Shown in pieces: positions 17,378 through 26,011 of a stretch of DNA of 27,981 nucleotides. The position numbers were made by a program, and so were the translations under genes. Position 1 is the first letter of the stretch. Every line of letters begins with the position of its first letter. The notes below the pieces were generated by a model. The model was not told where the DNA came from and did not search any database. It saw only the letters and a list, made by a program, of their open reading frames with translations. This DNA is from Candidatus Lightella neohaematopini (GTDB taxonomy: Bacteria; Pseudomonadota; Gammaproteobacteria; Enterobacterales; Enterobacteriaceae): assembly GCA_025728395.1 (NCBI GenBank), contig JAOBJR010000099.1:1-27981 (forward strand). Direction: 5' to 3'.

Positions 17378-19459
17378 TTAATTATTAATACCAATACTAA
17401 AAGAAAAATGATTATTATTTTTTTTAATTAAATTATTAGATATGTTGTTACATGTTAATTTATATTCATATTTAATAATAAAATTAAAATGACAATTTTT
17501 ATATTTTATATTAAAAAATTGACTATCTATATTGTTATTTTTTATATCAAAATTATTTTGACTACTAATAATCCAATTATTATTAATAATCCAGTTAAAA
17601 TTTACTCCAATTTGATGTTTAAAAAAAGGAAATAATTTATCTAAATTTAGATGTTTTAAGTTTAAATAATAATAATTTATAGTTAAAAATCGTTTATTTG
17701 TAAATTTATACTTAATCTTTGTATTATTAAATACAATATTATTTATATTTTTAATAAATTCCGTACTACTATTAATAAATAGTTTATTCTTAAAGTTTGT
17801 GATATTTTGATTAAACCAAATATTATTTATTATTTTATTATATTTATTATGATTAGATGATATATAATGCACTTTACCTAATGAAAAATATAATTTTTCC
17901 ATATTTTTATTAAAAATAAATGTCTTAAATCCTTCAAAAAAGTAGTTATTGAAGAATTTATTTTTATTAAAATTATTAAAAAAAATGAAATTTTTTTGAT
18001 AAAAATTATCAAAATTAAAATTATTATTTAATACATTATATTGATATTCTATAATTGGTTTAATAAGTTGTGTATAATGATTATTAATAAATAATTTCAT
18101 TATTGTGTGCCAATTAATATTTATTTCTGGTATTATACTAGTATATTTACTATGAAATAAATTACTAATTTTATTATAATAATTTAAATTAATATTTTTA
18201 TTTTTATATATATTATTTAAGTTAAAAAATAAATTTATTATTCCTAATTTAGTAGGAATTAAATAATTTAATCTAGGTATACTATAAAAGTATTTCAATA
18301 TACTATTATCAATATTATATTTATTAAATTGTTCTAACATAGTAAAATTAATTAATTTATTATACAGATCTTTATGGTAATAAAGATCAATAAATAAATT
18401 AGTGTTATAGTTATTATTTTTTATTAAAGATTTTTCATATAGGACATTGCTATTAATATTTTTATTATTTACTAATAAATAATATTTTTTAATTATTTTA
18501 TTACTAAAAAAATTACTAATATTTAATGATTTTATGAAATTATAATTATTATATTTATTGTAGATAATATCTAATTGATAGTTATTTTTTTTTAGTGTAT
18601 TAAACCAATATAATGACCATAAATTACTATTTATTTTTTTTTGATTAGGAATAAAAGAAAATTCTAATGATCCATGATAATTTTTATATAAATAATTAAA
18701 TTTATTTTTTAAACTAAAAATATCTTGCTTTATACTAGGAATAATAATTATTTCATAAGAATGAAAATTACTAAATAATCTATAAGGAATATCTAATTCT
18801 ATTCCCTTATTATAGCTAATGCTTGGTAGCAATATACCAAAGTATAATGATTTATTGTAGACAAATGACAAATATGGACTATAAAACATAGATATATTAT
18901 TTAATTTAAGTTTAGCATGCCATATTTTGACAATTTTATTGTAAGAATTATAAATTATTTTTGATCCATAAATAATAATATTGTTATTATAACTTATGGG
19001 ACATAAATATAATTTTCCATTAATTATAGATATATTATTAATATCATATATTGTATCATATATATTATTATTTTTTTTAATTTTTATTATGTTATAACGA
19101 CTATTAATATAAGTATTATAGACATCAAAATATAATTTTATTTTATTTCCAATAATTTTATTTATTTTATTAAATAATATAACATGTCCAGTAGCTGTTA
19201 CTTTTACTAAAAAGTTTTTATTATTTTTCAATGTTATATATTCTAAAGTTATTTTATCTGAGTAAATAGTATTATTATCTTTCTGTAAAAAGACATGTCC
19301 TAATAAAATTATTAATCTATTATGATAAATATTAATTATGTCAGAGTAGATATTAATAGATTTGTTATTATGAATTTTTGCCTTTATACATAATGTATAT
19401 GAAAATATGCAATATATTATGAGTGATATTTTTAATATACAAAATAAAATGTTTTTCAT
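17378..19459 (-). CDS. lptD: LptD, outer-membrane LPS assembly protein
   Basis: Beta-barrel that, with LptE, inserts lipopolysaccharide into the outer leaflet. It has 693 residues (E. coli 784). A hydrophobic signal peptide (about 2-27) precedes an LptA-like jellyroll (LGHVFLQKDNNTIYSDKITL, ATGHV), and FYSPYLSF marks entry to the barrel, matching E. coli IFYSPYLQL. The barrel is recognisable only in patches (WSLYWFNTL, LYFSLGKVHYISS, IIKYEYKL). Cysteines are few: C153 matches the E. coli C173 context, C656 aligns with the first of the adjacent C-terminal pair, and a partner for C31 is not evident. Start at ATG 19459; a TTG lies just before it. It is 22 bases upstream of surA. djlA and the leu/ilv genes beyond it in E. 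coli are missing. Confidence 0.92.
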   Translation of the reverse strand: MKNILFCILKISLIIYCIFSYTLCIKAKIHNNKSINIYSDIINIYHNRLIILLGHVFLQKDNNTIYSDKITLEYITLKNNKNFLVKVTATGHVILFNKINKIIGNKIKLYFDVYNTYINSRYNIIKIKKNNNIYDTIYDINNISIINGKLYLCPISYNNNIIIYGSKIIYNSYNKIVKIWHAKLKLNNISMFYSPYLSFVYNKSLYFGILLPSISYNKGIELDIPYRLFSNFHSYEIIIIPSIKQDIFSLKNKFNYLYKNYHGSLEFSFIPNQKKINSNLWSLYWFNTLKKNNYQLDIIYNKYNNYNFIKSLNISNFFSNKIIKKYYLLVNNKNINSNVLYEKSLIKNNNYNTNLFIDLYYHKDLYNKLINFTMLEQFNKYNIDNSILKYFYSIPRLNYLIPTKLGIINLFFNLNNIYKNKNINLNYYNKISNLFHSKYTSIIPEININWHTIMKLFINNHYTQLIKPIIEYQYNVLNNNFNFDNFYQKNFIFFNNFNKNKFFNNYFFEGFKTFIFNKNMEKLYFSLGKVHYISSNHNKYNKIINNIWFNQNITNFKNKLFINSSTEFIKNINNIVFNNTKIKYKFTNKRFLTINYYYLNLKHLNLDKLFPFFKHQIGVNFNWIINNNWIISSQNNFDIKNNNIDSQFFNIKYKNCHFNFIIKYEYKLTCNNISNNLIKKNNNHFSFSIGINN

Positions 19460-19580
19460 CAATAAAATTAATTATTTGTTTTAATGTTAAATTTTCTAAT
19501 GTAAAATAGAATAGCATCTTTTTTTAAAATAAAATATTATATTGATGCAATAAGATTGTTGTAAAATATATAATGAATTT

Positions 19581-20525
19581 ATGATTAATAATTATCAACA
19601 TAATACAGTATTATTACATGAGGCTGTAGATAGTTTACGTATAAAACCTAATGGTATATATATAGATGCTACTTTTGGTTCTGGAGGACATGCTAAATTA
19701 ATATTATCTAAGCTAGACAAAAATGGTAAACTAATAGTAATAGATCGTGATCCGTTAGCAATAAAAATTGCTCATAATATTTTAGATAACAGATGTTGTA
19801 TTATTTATGATAATTTTTCTAATATGATAAAATATGTAAAACAATTAAATTTGCTTGGACACATTGATGGAGTGTTGTTAGATTTAGGTATATCGTCAAT
19901 ACAATTAGATGATTCTAGTAGAGGCTTTTCTTATATGAAAAATGGACCATTAGATATGCGTATGAATAATAAAATAGGTTATACTGCTGGGTATTGGTTA
20001 AATCATGCTAAGTATAATGATATTTATTCAGTATTATATAATTTAGGTGAAGAATATTATGCAAAATATATCAGTAAAAGTATATGTAAGTTTAGAAAAT
20101 ATAATAATATAGTAAGTACCATGGATTTATCAAAAATTATTACTAGAAGCTATAAGAATATCAATAAATATAGTAAAAAACATCCAGCAACTAAAAGTTT
20201 TCGTGCGATTCGCATGTTTATCAATCAAGAATTAGAAGAAATTAAATTATTACTACACTACGTATCTTATATATTATCATTTAAAGGTATTTTATCTATT
20301 ATTAGTTTTCATTCATTAGAAGATAGAATAATAAAAAATTTTATATCACCAATTACTACTATTAATAGCGTAAATTCATTTAATATAAATCAACAATTTA
20401 CGTTAAAAATTAATAAGGATAAAAAATTTAAGTTCTTAAAAAAAGTTAAGCCGTCATTAAATGAAATAATTAATAATAGACGATCACGTAGTGCTATCTT
20501 ACGTATTGCTCAAAAAATATGTTAA
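19581..20525 (+). CDS. rsmH: RsmH (MraW), 16S rRNA m4C1402 methyltransferase
   Basis: SAM-dependent N4-methylation of C1402 in 16S rRNA. It has 314 residues (E. coli 313). The N terminus HNTVLLHEAVDSL, SAM site DATFGSGGHAKLIL (about 29-42), VIDRDPLAIKIA, LLDLGISSIQLDDSSRGFS, PLDMRMN, KSFRAIRMFINQELEEI and SIISFHSLEDRIIK are all typical. It opens the division-and-cell-wall cluster; mraZ, its upstream partner in E. coli, is absent. A TATAAT box at 19569-19574 lies so close to the ATG that a start there would give almost no leader. ftsL and ftsI, which should follow, are missing. Confidence 0.97.
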   Translation: MINNYQHNTVLLHEAVDSLRIKPNGIYIDATFGSGGHAKLILSKLDKNGKLIVIDRDPLAIKIAHNILDNRCCIIYDNFSNMIKYVKQLNLLGHIDGVLLDLGISSIQLDDSSRGFSYMKNGPLDMRMNNKIGYTAGYWLNHAKYNDIYSVLYNLGEEYYAKYISKSICKFRKYNNIVSTMDLSKIITRSYKNINKYSKKHPATKSFRAIRMFINQELEEIKLLLHYVSYILSFKGILSIISFHSLEDRIIKNFISPITTINSVNSFNINQQFTLKINKDKKFKFLKKVKPSLNEIINNRRSRSAILRIAQKIC

Positions 20526-20634
20526 TTTGGTTAAATTAATTAAGTAATAAATAAAATATGAAATAAACATTATTTAGTACATTTGTAGTCATGTATTTTA
20601 CATTAAAATTTATTTAATAACTATAAGTATTACA
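20526..20634. other. Junction where ftsL and ftsI have been lost
   Basis: Only about 110 bases separate rsmH from murE. In E. coli ftsL and ftsI, together about 2.1 kb, lie here. No frame in the spacer resembles either protein. TTTACA (20597-20602) and TATAAG (20622-20627), spaced 19 bases, could be a weak new promoter for murE, but support is poor. Confidence 0.75.
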
Positions 20635-22146
20635 ATGAATTATAATCTATATAATTTAATTTCTCCATGGATTAAAGATATTATTGTATTAGATAATAAT
20701 TATGATTTATCTAAATATAATATTACTGATATTGCATTACATAGTGATTTAGTAGTTAGCGGTAGTCTATTTATTGCTATTAGTGGTCATGATACTCATG
20801 GTTTTAATTATATTACAATTGCTATTAGAAATGGAGCACAAGCAATAATTGTTGAATTTAGCAGTAATTATATTAATAATTTAAGATATTATACTAATAT
20901 TCCAATTATTTTATTTAAAAATTTAAGATTAAGATTATCAGCATTAGCTGGAAGATTTTTTAATCACCCATCAAAGAAAATTAAATTAGTTGGTGTTACT
21001 GGAACTAATGGTAAAACTACTATTACTAATTTAGTATCACAATGGGTGTATTTGTTAGGAGAAAATAGTGCAGTTATGAGTACTATTGGTAATGGTATAA
21101 TTAAAAATAATTATTTATCACCAACATATAATACTACAGTATCACCAATAGATATTCAAAGACAGTTATTAAATTTTGTTTCAAGTAGAGTAAAATTTGT
21201 AACAATAGAAATTTCTTCTCACGGAATTGTACAAAACAGAATAGATGATTTACATTTTAACGCTGCAATACTTAGTAATATTAGTCACGATCATTTAGAT
21301 TATCATGGCAATATGAAACAATATATTTTTAGTAAGTGGCAATTATTTAATAAATTTAATATACATCATAATATCATAAATATCGATGACTCTATTGGAG
21401 CAATTTGGGCAAGAAAAATATCTAATGTTTCAGTAGTATCAATAAGTAAAAAATTATCTGATTATTATAACAATTACTGGTTATATGCTAATAATATATC
21501 GTACACTATTAATAATACTAATATTAAATTTTGTTCTTTTTGGGGTAATGGTGATATTACTACTAAATTAATTGGTGAATTTAATGTCATAAATATATTA
21601 TTAGCATTAATTACTCTACTATCATTAAATTATCCATTATCAGAATTAATAAATACTGCTAAATACTTAAAACCAATAGTAGGTAGAATGGAAATTATAA
21701 ATTTAATAAATTATCCAATAATAATTATTGATTATGCTCATAATCCTGAAGCACTTAAAAAATTATTATTAGTTAGTAGAAATTATTGTAGTAATAAATT
21801 ATGGTGTATATTTGGTTGTGGTGGTGAAAGAGATAAACAAAAAAGAGCAATAATGGGTTATATTGCTAATAATTATGCTGATATAAGTATTATTACTAGT
21901 GATAATCCACGTAATGAATCATTATTGTCAATAATTAATGATATAAAATCTGGTATGAATAATATAAAAAAAACAATCAAAATTATTTTTGATCGTAGCC
22001 AAGCAATTAATTATGCTATAAATAATGCTAATAAAAAAGATGTAATTGTTATTGCTGGTAAAGGTCATGAAAATTATCAAATTATTAAAAATAATTACTT
22101 TTACTATTCTGATAAACTTGTAGTTAATAATTTACTAAAAATATAA
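20635..22146 (+). CDS. murE: MurE, UDP-MurNAc-tripeptide (meso-DAP) synthetase
   Basis: Adds meso-diaminopimelate to UDP-MurNAc-L-Ala-D-Glu. It has 503 residues (E. coli 495). The ATP loop GVTGTNGKTTITN (near 117-129), SSHGIVQNR, SHDHLDYHG, the carbamylated-lysine context FSKWQLF, VGRMEII, DYAHNPEAL and AGKGHENYQ are present. DNPRNE at 423-428 is the signature of enzymes that take meso-DAP rather than lysine, which ties this gene to the aspartokinase at 2301 and dapB at 12229. murF begins one base after its stop, implying coupling. Confidence 0.98.
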   Translation: MNYNLYNLISPWIKDIIVLDNNYDLSKYNITDIALHSDLVVSGSLFIAISGHDTHGFNYITIAIRNGAQAIIVEFSSNYINNLRYYTNIPIILFKNLRLRLSALAGRFFNHPSKKIKLVGVTGTNGKTTITNLVSQWVYLLGENSAVMSTIGNGIIKNNYLSPTYNTTVSPIDIQRQLLNFVSSRVKFVTIEISSHGIVQNRIDDLHFNAAILSNISHDHLDYHGNMKQYIFSKWQLFNKFNIHHNIINIDDSIGAIWARKISNVSVVSISKKLSDYYNNYWLYANNISYTINNTNIKFCSFWGNGDITTKLIGEFNVINILLALITLLSLNYPLSELINTAKYLKPIVGRMEIINLINYPIIIIDYAHNPEALKKLLLVSRNYCSNKLWCIFGCGGERDKQKRAIMGYIANNYADISIITSDNPRNESLLSIINDIKSGMNNIKKTIKIIFDRSQAINYAINNANKKDVIVIAGKGHENYQIIKNNYFYYSDKLVVNNLLKI

Positions 22147-22147
22147 A

Positions 22148-23515
22148 ATGTTACCAATTACTTTGTCTAAAATTGCATTAATAACTAATGCTAAATTAAT
22201 TAATAATGTTAACAATGATATAATATTTACAATTAGTCTTGATTCAAGAAAAATTACAAAAAACAAAAAATGTTTGTTTATTGCCTTAAAAGGTAATAAT
22301 TTTGATTCTCATAATTTTATATTAGAAGCAATTCATAATGGTGTAATAGCTATTTTAGTTTGTTATGAATATAAAATTAATATTCCTCAATTAATAGTTT
22401 CTAATACTAAAATAGCATTAGGAAAATTAAGCTTATGGGTTAGACAACAATATTCAGTAAAAGCATTAACTATTACTGGTTCTTCTGGTAAAACATCAGT
22501 AAAAGAAATTACTACTAGTATTTTAAAACAATGTGGTCATGTATTATGTAATTTTGGTAATCAAAATAATGATATTGGAGTACCAATAACTTTATTGAAA
22601 TTAACTTCAAAACATAATTTTATTGTTATTGAATTAGGTGCTAATAAATTTAATGATATTATGTGGACTAATAGTTTAGTAAAACCAGAAATAGTATTAA
22701 TTAATAATATTTCTTTTGCTCATCTAAGAGGATTTAAAGATATTTATGGAGTATCAAAAGCTAAAAGTGAAATATTTTTAGAAAAATCGATATATCATTG
22801 TGTTATTAATCTTAATAGTCATGATATTCCAAATTGGAAAATATTTTTCTATAACAAGAAAATTTGGTATTTTTCTTTATATAAAAAAAATTCAGCACAT
22901 TTTTTTACTATTAGTAAAATTAATAACAATAATATTGATTATTATTTACATACACCAATTGGTAATTGTAAGCTAACTATACCACTATTTGGTATATATA
23001 ATATTTCTAATATTGTAGCAGCTAGTGCCTTAGCTATTTTAGCTGGTGCGTCGTTATCAGCAGTAATTCAGGGTATATCACAATTATTACCAATTAGTAG
23101 TAGATTATATCCTATTATTTTAAGTAAAAATAAATTATTAATTGATGATAGTTATAATGCTAACGTTAGTTCTATGATACTAGCCGCTAATACTTTATCT
23201 AAATTTAATAGTTATAAGGTTATGATTATTAGTGATATATTAGAATTAGGAGATAATAGTATATTATATCATGATTTTGTTGGTAAAATAATAAAAAGTT
23301 TTAAAATTAATGAAATTTTAACAATAGGTAAATTAAGTTATTTTTTAGGTAAAAATATTAGTCATAATAAACATTTCTTTGATTTAATCAATTTAATTAA
23401 ATATGTAAAAAAATTAATATTATATTACAATAATATAACTGTATTAGTTAAAGGATCACATAATACTTTAGCTAATTATATAGTAAATATACTTATTAAT
23501 ACTATATTATGTTAG
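22148..23515 (+). CDS. murF: MurF, UDP-MurNAc-pentapeptide synthetase
   Basis: Adds D-Ala-D-Ala to the UDP-MurNAc-tripeptide. It has 455 residues (E. coli 452). SLDSRKI and CLFIALKGNNFDSHNF mark the N-terminal domain, TGSSGKTSVKEIT the ATP loop, GNQNNDIGVPITLL and VIELGANKFNDI the central domain, and LLIDDSYNANVSSM and ILELG the C-terminal ligase domain. The stop codon overlaps the start of mraY (7 bases shared). A D-Ala-D-Ala ligase (ddl) is needed too; in E. coli ddlB lies beyond murC, outside this window. Confidence 0.97.
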   Translation: MLPITLSKIALITNAKLINNVNNDIIFTISLDSRKITKNKKCLFIALKGNNFDSHNFILEAIHNGVIAILVCYEYKINIPQLIVSNTKIALGKLSLWVRQQYSVKALTITGSSGKTSVKEITTSILKQCGHVLCNFGNQNNDIGVPITLLKLTSKHNFIVIELGANKFNDIMWTNSLVKPEIVLINNISFAHLRGFKDIYGVSKAKSEIFLEKSIYHCVINLNSHDIPNWKIFFYNKKIWYFSLYKKNSAHFFTISKINNNNIDYYLHTPIGNCKLTIPLFGIYNISNIVAASALAILAGASLSAVIQGISQLLPISSRLYPIILSKNKLLIDDSYNANVSSMILAANTLSKFNSYKVMIISDILELGDNSILYHDFVGKIIKSFKINEILTIGKLSYFLGKNISHNKHFFDLINLIKYVKKLILYYNNITVLVKGSHNTLANYIVNILINTILC

Positions 23516-24582
23516 TAAGATTAATTAATTATTATTATCATATCAATACATTAAATATATACATATTATGTATTATTTTATTAATTACGTTTAGTATTAC
23601 TATATTCATTGGATATATAATTTTTCCTATTTTAGTCAACTTAAATTGTAAGCAAGTAGGAAGACATTACTACCCTAAATCTCATAAAAAAAAAAATAAT
23701 ACCCCAACTATGGGTGGTATTATTATAAATATAACAATTATATTATCTATATTTTTATGGGTAGATTATAATAATGTATTTATACAATACATATTATTTT
23801 TACTTGTTGGTTACAGTATTATAGGATTTATGGATGATTATTATAAAATTCGTTATAATAATACACAAGGATTAAGTGCTATTAAAAAATATTTTTGGCA
23901 ATCATTATTATCAATAGCAGTTATTATTTGTATTTTAATTAATAACATTATAAGTTATAAATTATTAATTGTTATCCCCTTTATTGGACATATTAAAATT
24001 TGTTCCTGGTTAATATTTGTAATATTATCTTATTTAATAATAGTTGGAACAAGTAATGCTGTTAATCTTACTGATGGATTGGATGGATTAGTAACTGTAC
24101 CAATAATATTTACTAGTATTGGATTATTAGTTTTATCATTTATTACTAGTAACTTAAAATTAAGTAAGTATTTTAATATTAGTTATATTAATTTATCTAG
24201 TGAGTTGGTAGTATTATGTATAATAATAATTGGAGTTAGTTTAGGATTTCTGTGGTTTAATTGTTATCCAGCTAAATTATTTATGGGTGATGTTGGATCA
24301 TTACCATTAGGTGGTATTATAGGCTTAATATCTATATTAATACATCAAGAAAGTTTATTATTAATTATGGGGGGATTATTTTTTGTAGAAACTATATCAG
24401 TAATAATACAAGTTGTCTTTTTTAAGATAATTGGAAAAAGAGTTTTTCTTATGGCACCGATTCATCATCATTTTGAATTAAAAGGTTATAAAGAACAATT
24501 AATTGTAGTACGTGTATGGATAATTTGTTTTATATTATTAATATTATCTTTAATGCAATTAAAATACTATAATAATGATTAA
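23509..24582 (+). CDS. mraY: MraY, phospho-MurNAc-pentapeptide translocase
   Basis: Inner-membrane enzyme that transfers phospho-MurNAc-pentapeptide to undecaprenyl phosphate, forming lipid I. It has 357 residues (E. coli 360) with about ten hydrophobic segments. PTMGGIIIN, the catalytic aspartate pair D109-D110 in GFMDDYYKI, VNLTDGLDGL, FLWFNCYPAKLFMGDVGS and APIHHHFELKG are conserved. The gene overlaps murF by 7 bases and murD by 8. It contains eleven A in a row (codons 60-63) with the frame intact, which may cause transcript slippage. Confidence 0.97.
   Translation: MLVRLINYYYHINTLNIYILCIILLITFSITIFIGYIIFPILVNLNCKQVGRHYYPKSHKKKNNTPTMGGIIINITIILSIFLWVDYNNVFIQYILFLLVGYSIIGFMDDYYKIRYNNTQGLSAIKKYFWQSLLSIAVIICILINNIISYKLLIVIPFIGHIKICSWLIFVILSYLIIVGTSNAVNLTDGLDGLVTVPIIFTSIGLLVLSFITSNLKLSKYFNISYINLSSELVVLCIIIIGVSLGFLWFNCYPAKLFMGDVGSLPLGGIIGLISILIHQESLLLIMGGLFFVETISVIIQVVFFKIIGKRVFLMAPIHHHFELKGYKEQLIVVRVWIICFILLILSLMQLKYYNND
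23686..23696 (+). repeat. A11 homopolymer inside mraY
   Basis: Eleven consecutive A encode K60-K61-K62 and the start of N63, in a cytoplasmic loop just before TPTMGG. The DNA frame is intact. The tract is longer than the one at the dapB break. Confidence 0.85.
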
Positions 24583-25876
24583 TTATAAAAATAAGAATAT
24601 AGTTATTATTGGTTTAGGTATTACTGGAATGTCATGCGTTAAATTTTTTCTTAAAAAGGGAGTTATTCCAAGAGTTATTGATACACGCAAATATTTATGT
24701 AAACTAATACCTAGTTATATTCCATGTCATTTAGGATCAATAAATGAATTATGGTTATTTTCTGCTGAATTAATTGTTATTAGTCCTGGATTCAAATTAA
24801 AATACTCATTACTACTAAAATTAATTAGTTTAAATATTAAAATAGTTAGTGATATTGAATTATTTGTTAATGAAGTTAATAAACCAATAATAGCTATTAC
24901 TGGTTCTAATGGAAAAAGTACAGTTACTACTTTAGTAGGTAAAATTATACAAGCTAATGGCTTATTAGTTGGTATTGGTGGTAATATTGGTATACCAGTA
25001 TTATCATTACTAGATAATTATTATCACATATATGTAATAGAATTATCTAGTTTCCAACTAGAATTTACTTATAATTTAAATGCGATGATTGCTGTTATAA
25101 CTAATATTAGTGAAGATCATATGGATCGTTATCCTTTAAAATTAATTGAGTACAGTTCAATTAAGTATAAAATATATTACAACGCTAAATATTGTATTAT
25201 TAACAATAGATATTATAATAAGTTATTAAAGTATAATAAAAATTATCATATAACATTTGGTAAATTAGGAAACTATAAAGTAGATTTATATAATAATACT
25301 AACTGGATAGTAGTAAATAATAATTTAGTTTTGTCGTGTAATAAATTAAAAGTTAAAGGAATACACAATTATTACAATATTTTAATAGCATTGGCTATAG
25401 CAGATATTTTGCATATTTCTCGTAATATTAGTATTAATACGTTATGTTCTTTTAGTGGACTAGAACATAGGTTTCAAATAATACATGAACGTAATAATGT
25501 TAAATGGATTAATGATTCAAAATCCACTAATGTTAGTAGTACAAAAGCTGCTTTAAAAAGTATTATTATTAAGAATAAATTACACTTAATTCTTGGTGGA
25601 GATAGTAAATCAGCTAATTTCTCTCCATTATTACCATGGTTAAATCATAGTAACATATTAGTCTACTGTTTTGGTAAAGATAAATATAAAATAGCATCAT
25701 TATGTAATACAGTAGTATTAGCTAATACATTAAATCAATTAATGCATATTATTATTTCTAATGTTAAGAGACATGATATAGTATTATTATCACCGGCATG
25801 TGCTAGCACAGACCAATTTAAATCATTTATCGAAAGAGGAGTATTATTCACTAATTTAGCAAAAACTTTATATTAA
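24575..25876 (+). CDS. murD: MurD, UDP-MurNAc-L-alanine:D-glutamate ligase
   Basis: Adds D-glutamate to UDP-MurNAc-L-Ala. It has 433 residues (E. coli 438). IIGLGITGMSCVKFF forms the N-terminal nucleotide fold, TGSNGKSTVTTLV (109-121) the ATP loop, GGNIGIP and IELSSFQLE the substrate region, NISEDHMDRY, GLEHRFQ, NDSKSTN and LSPACASTDQFKSFIERG the remaining signatures. The start overlaps the end of mraY. The gene that should follow, ftsW, is absent, leaving 135 bases before murG. Confidence 0.97.
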   Translation: MINYKNKNIVIIGLGITGMSCVKFFLKKGVIPRVIDTRKYLCKLIPSYIPCHLGSINELWLFSAELIVISPGFKLKYSLLLKLISLNIKIVSDIELFVNEVNKPIIAITGSNGKSTVTTLVGKIIQANGLLVGIGGNIGIPVLSLLDNYYHIYVIELSSFQLEFTYNLNAMIAVITNISEDHMDRYPLKLIEYSSIKYKIYYNAKYCIINNRYYNKLLKYNKNYHITFGKLGNYKVDLYNNTNWIVVNNNLVLSCNKLKVKGIHNYYNILIALAIADILHISRNISINTLCSFSGLEHRFQIIHERNNVKWINDSKSTNVSSTKAALKSIIIKNKLHLILGGDSKSANFSPLLPWLNHSNILVYCFGKDKYKIASLCNTVVLANTLNQLMHIIISNVKRHDIVLLSPACASTDQFKSFIERGVLFTNLAKTLY

Positions 25877-26011
25877 ATTTTTATTTTAAAAATTTATAAA
25901 TATTAATTAAATTTATTATATTAATAATTTATTAAAAATTTAATTATCTCGTTATTAATAGTAATATTACAATTGATAATTGTAAAACACATAAGTAATA
26001 ATTTTATATAT
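25877..26011. other. Junction where ftsW has been lost
   Basis: 135 AT-rich bases between murD and murG. In E. coli ftsW (about 1.2 kb) lies here with almost no gaps. No frame resembles the membrane segments of FtsW. TTGATA at 25973-25978 could be a -35 box, but no good -10 box is placed properly after it. Confidence 0.7.

Noticed and set aside
25973..26011. N-terminal extension of murG from a TTG at 25973
   Set aside because: The 13 extra residues do not align with MurG, while ATG 26012 matches the E. coli start exactly.
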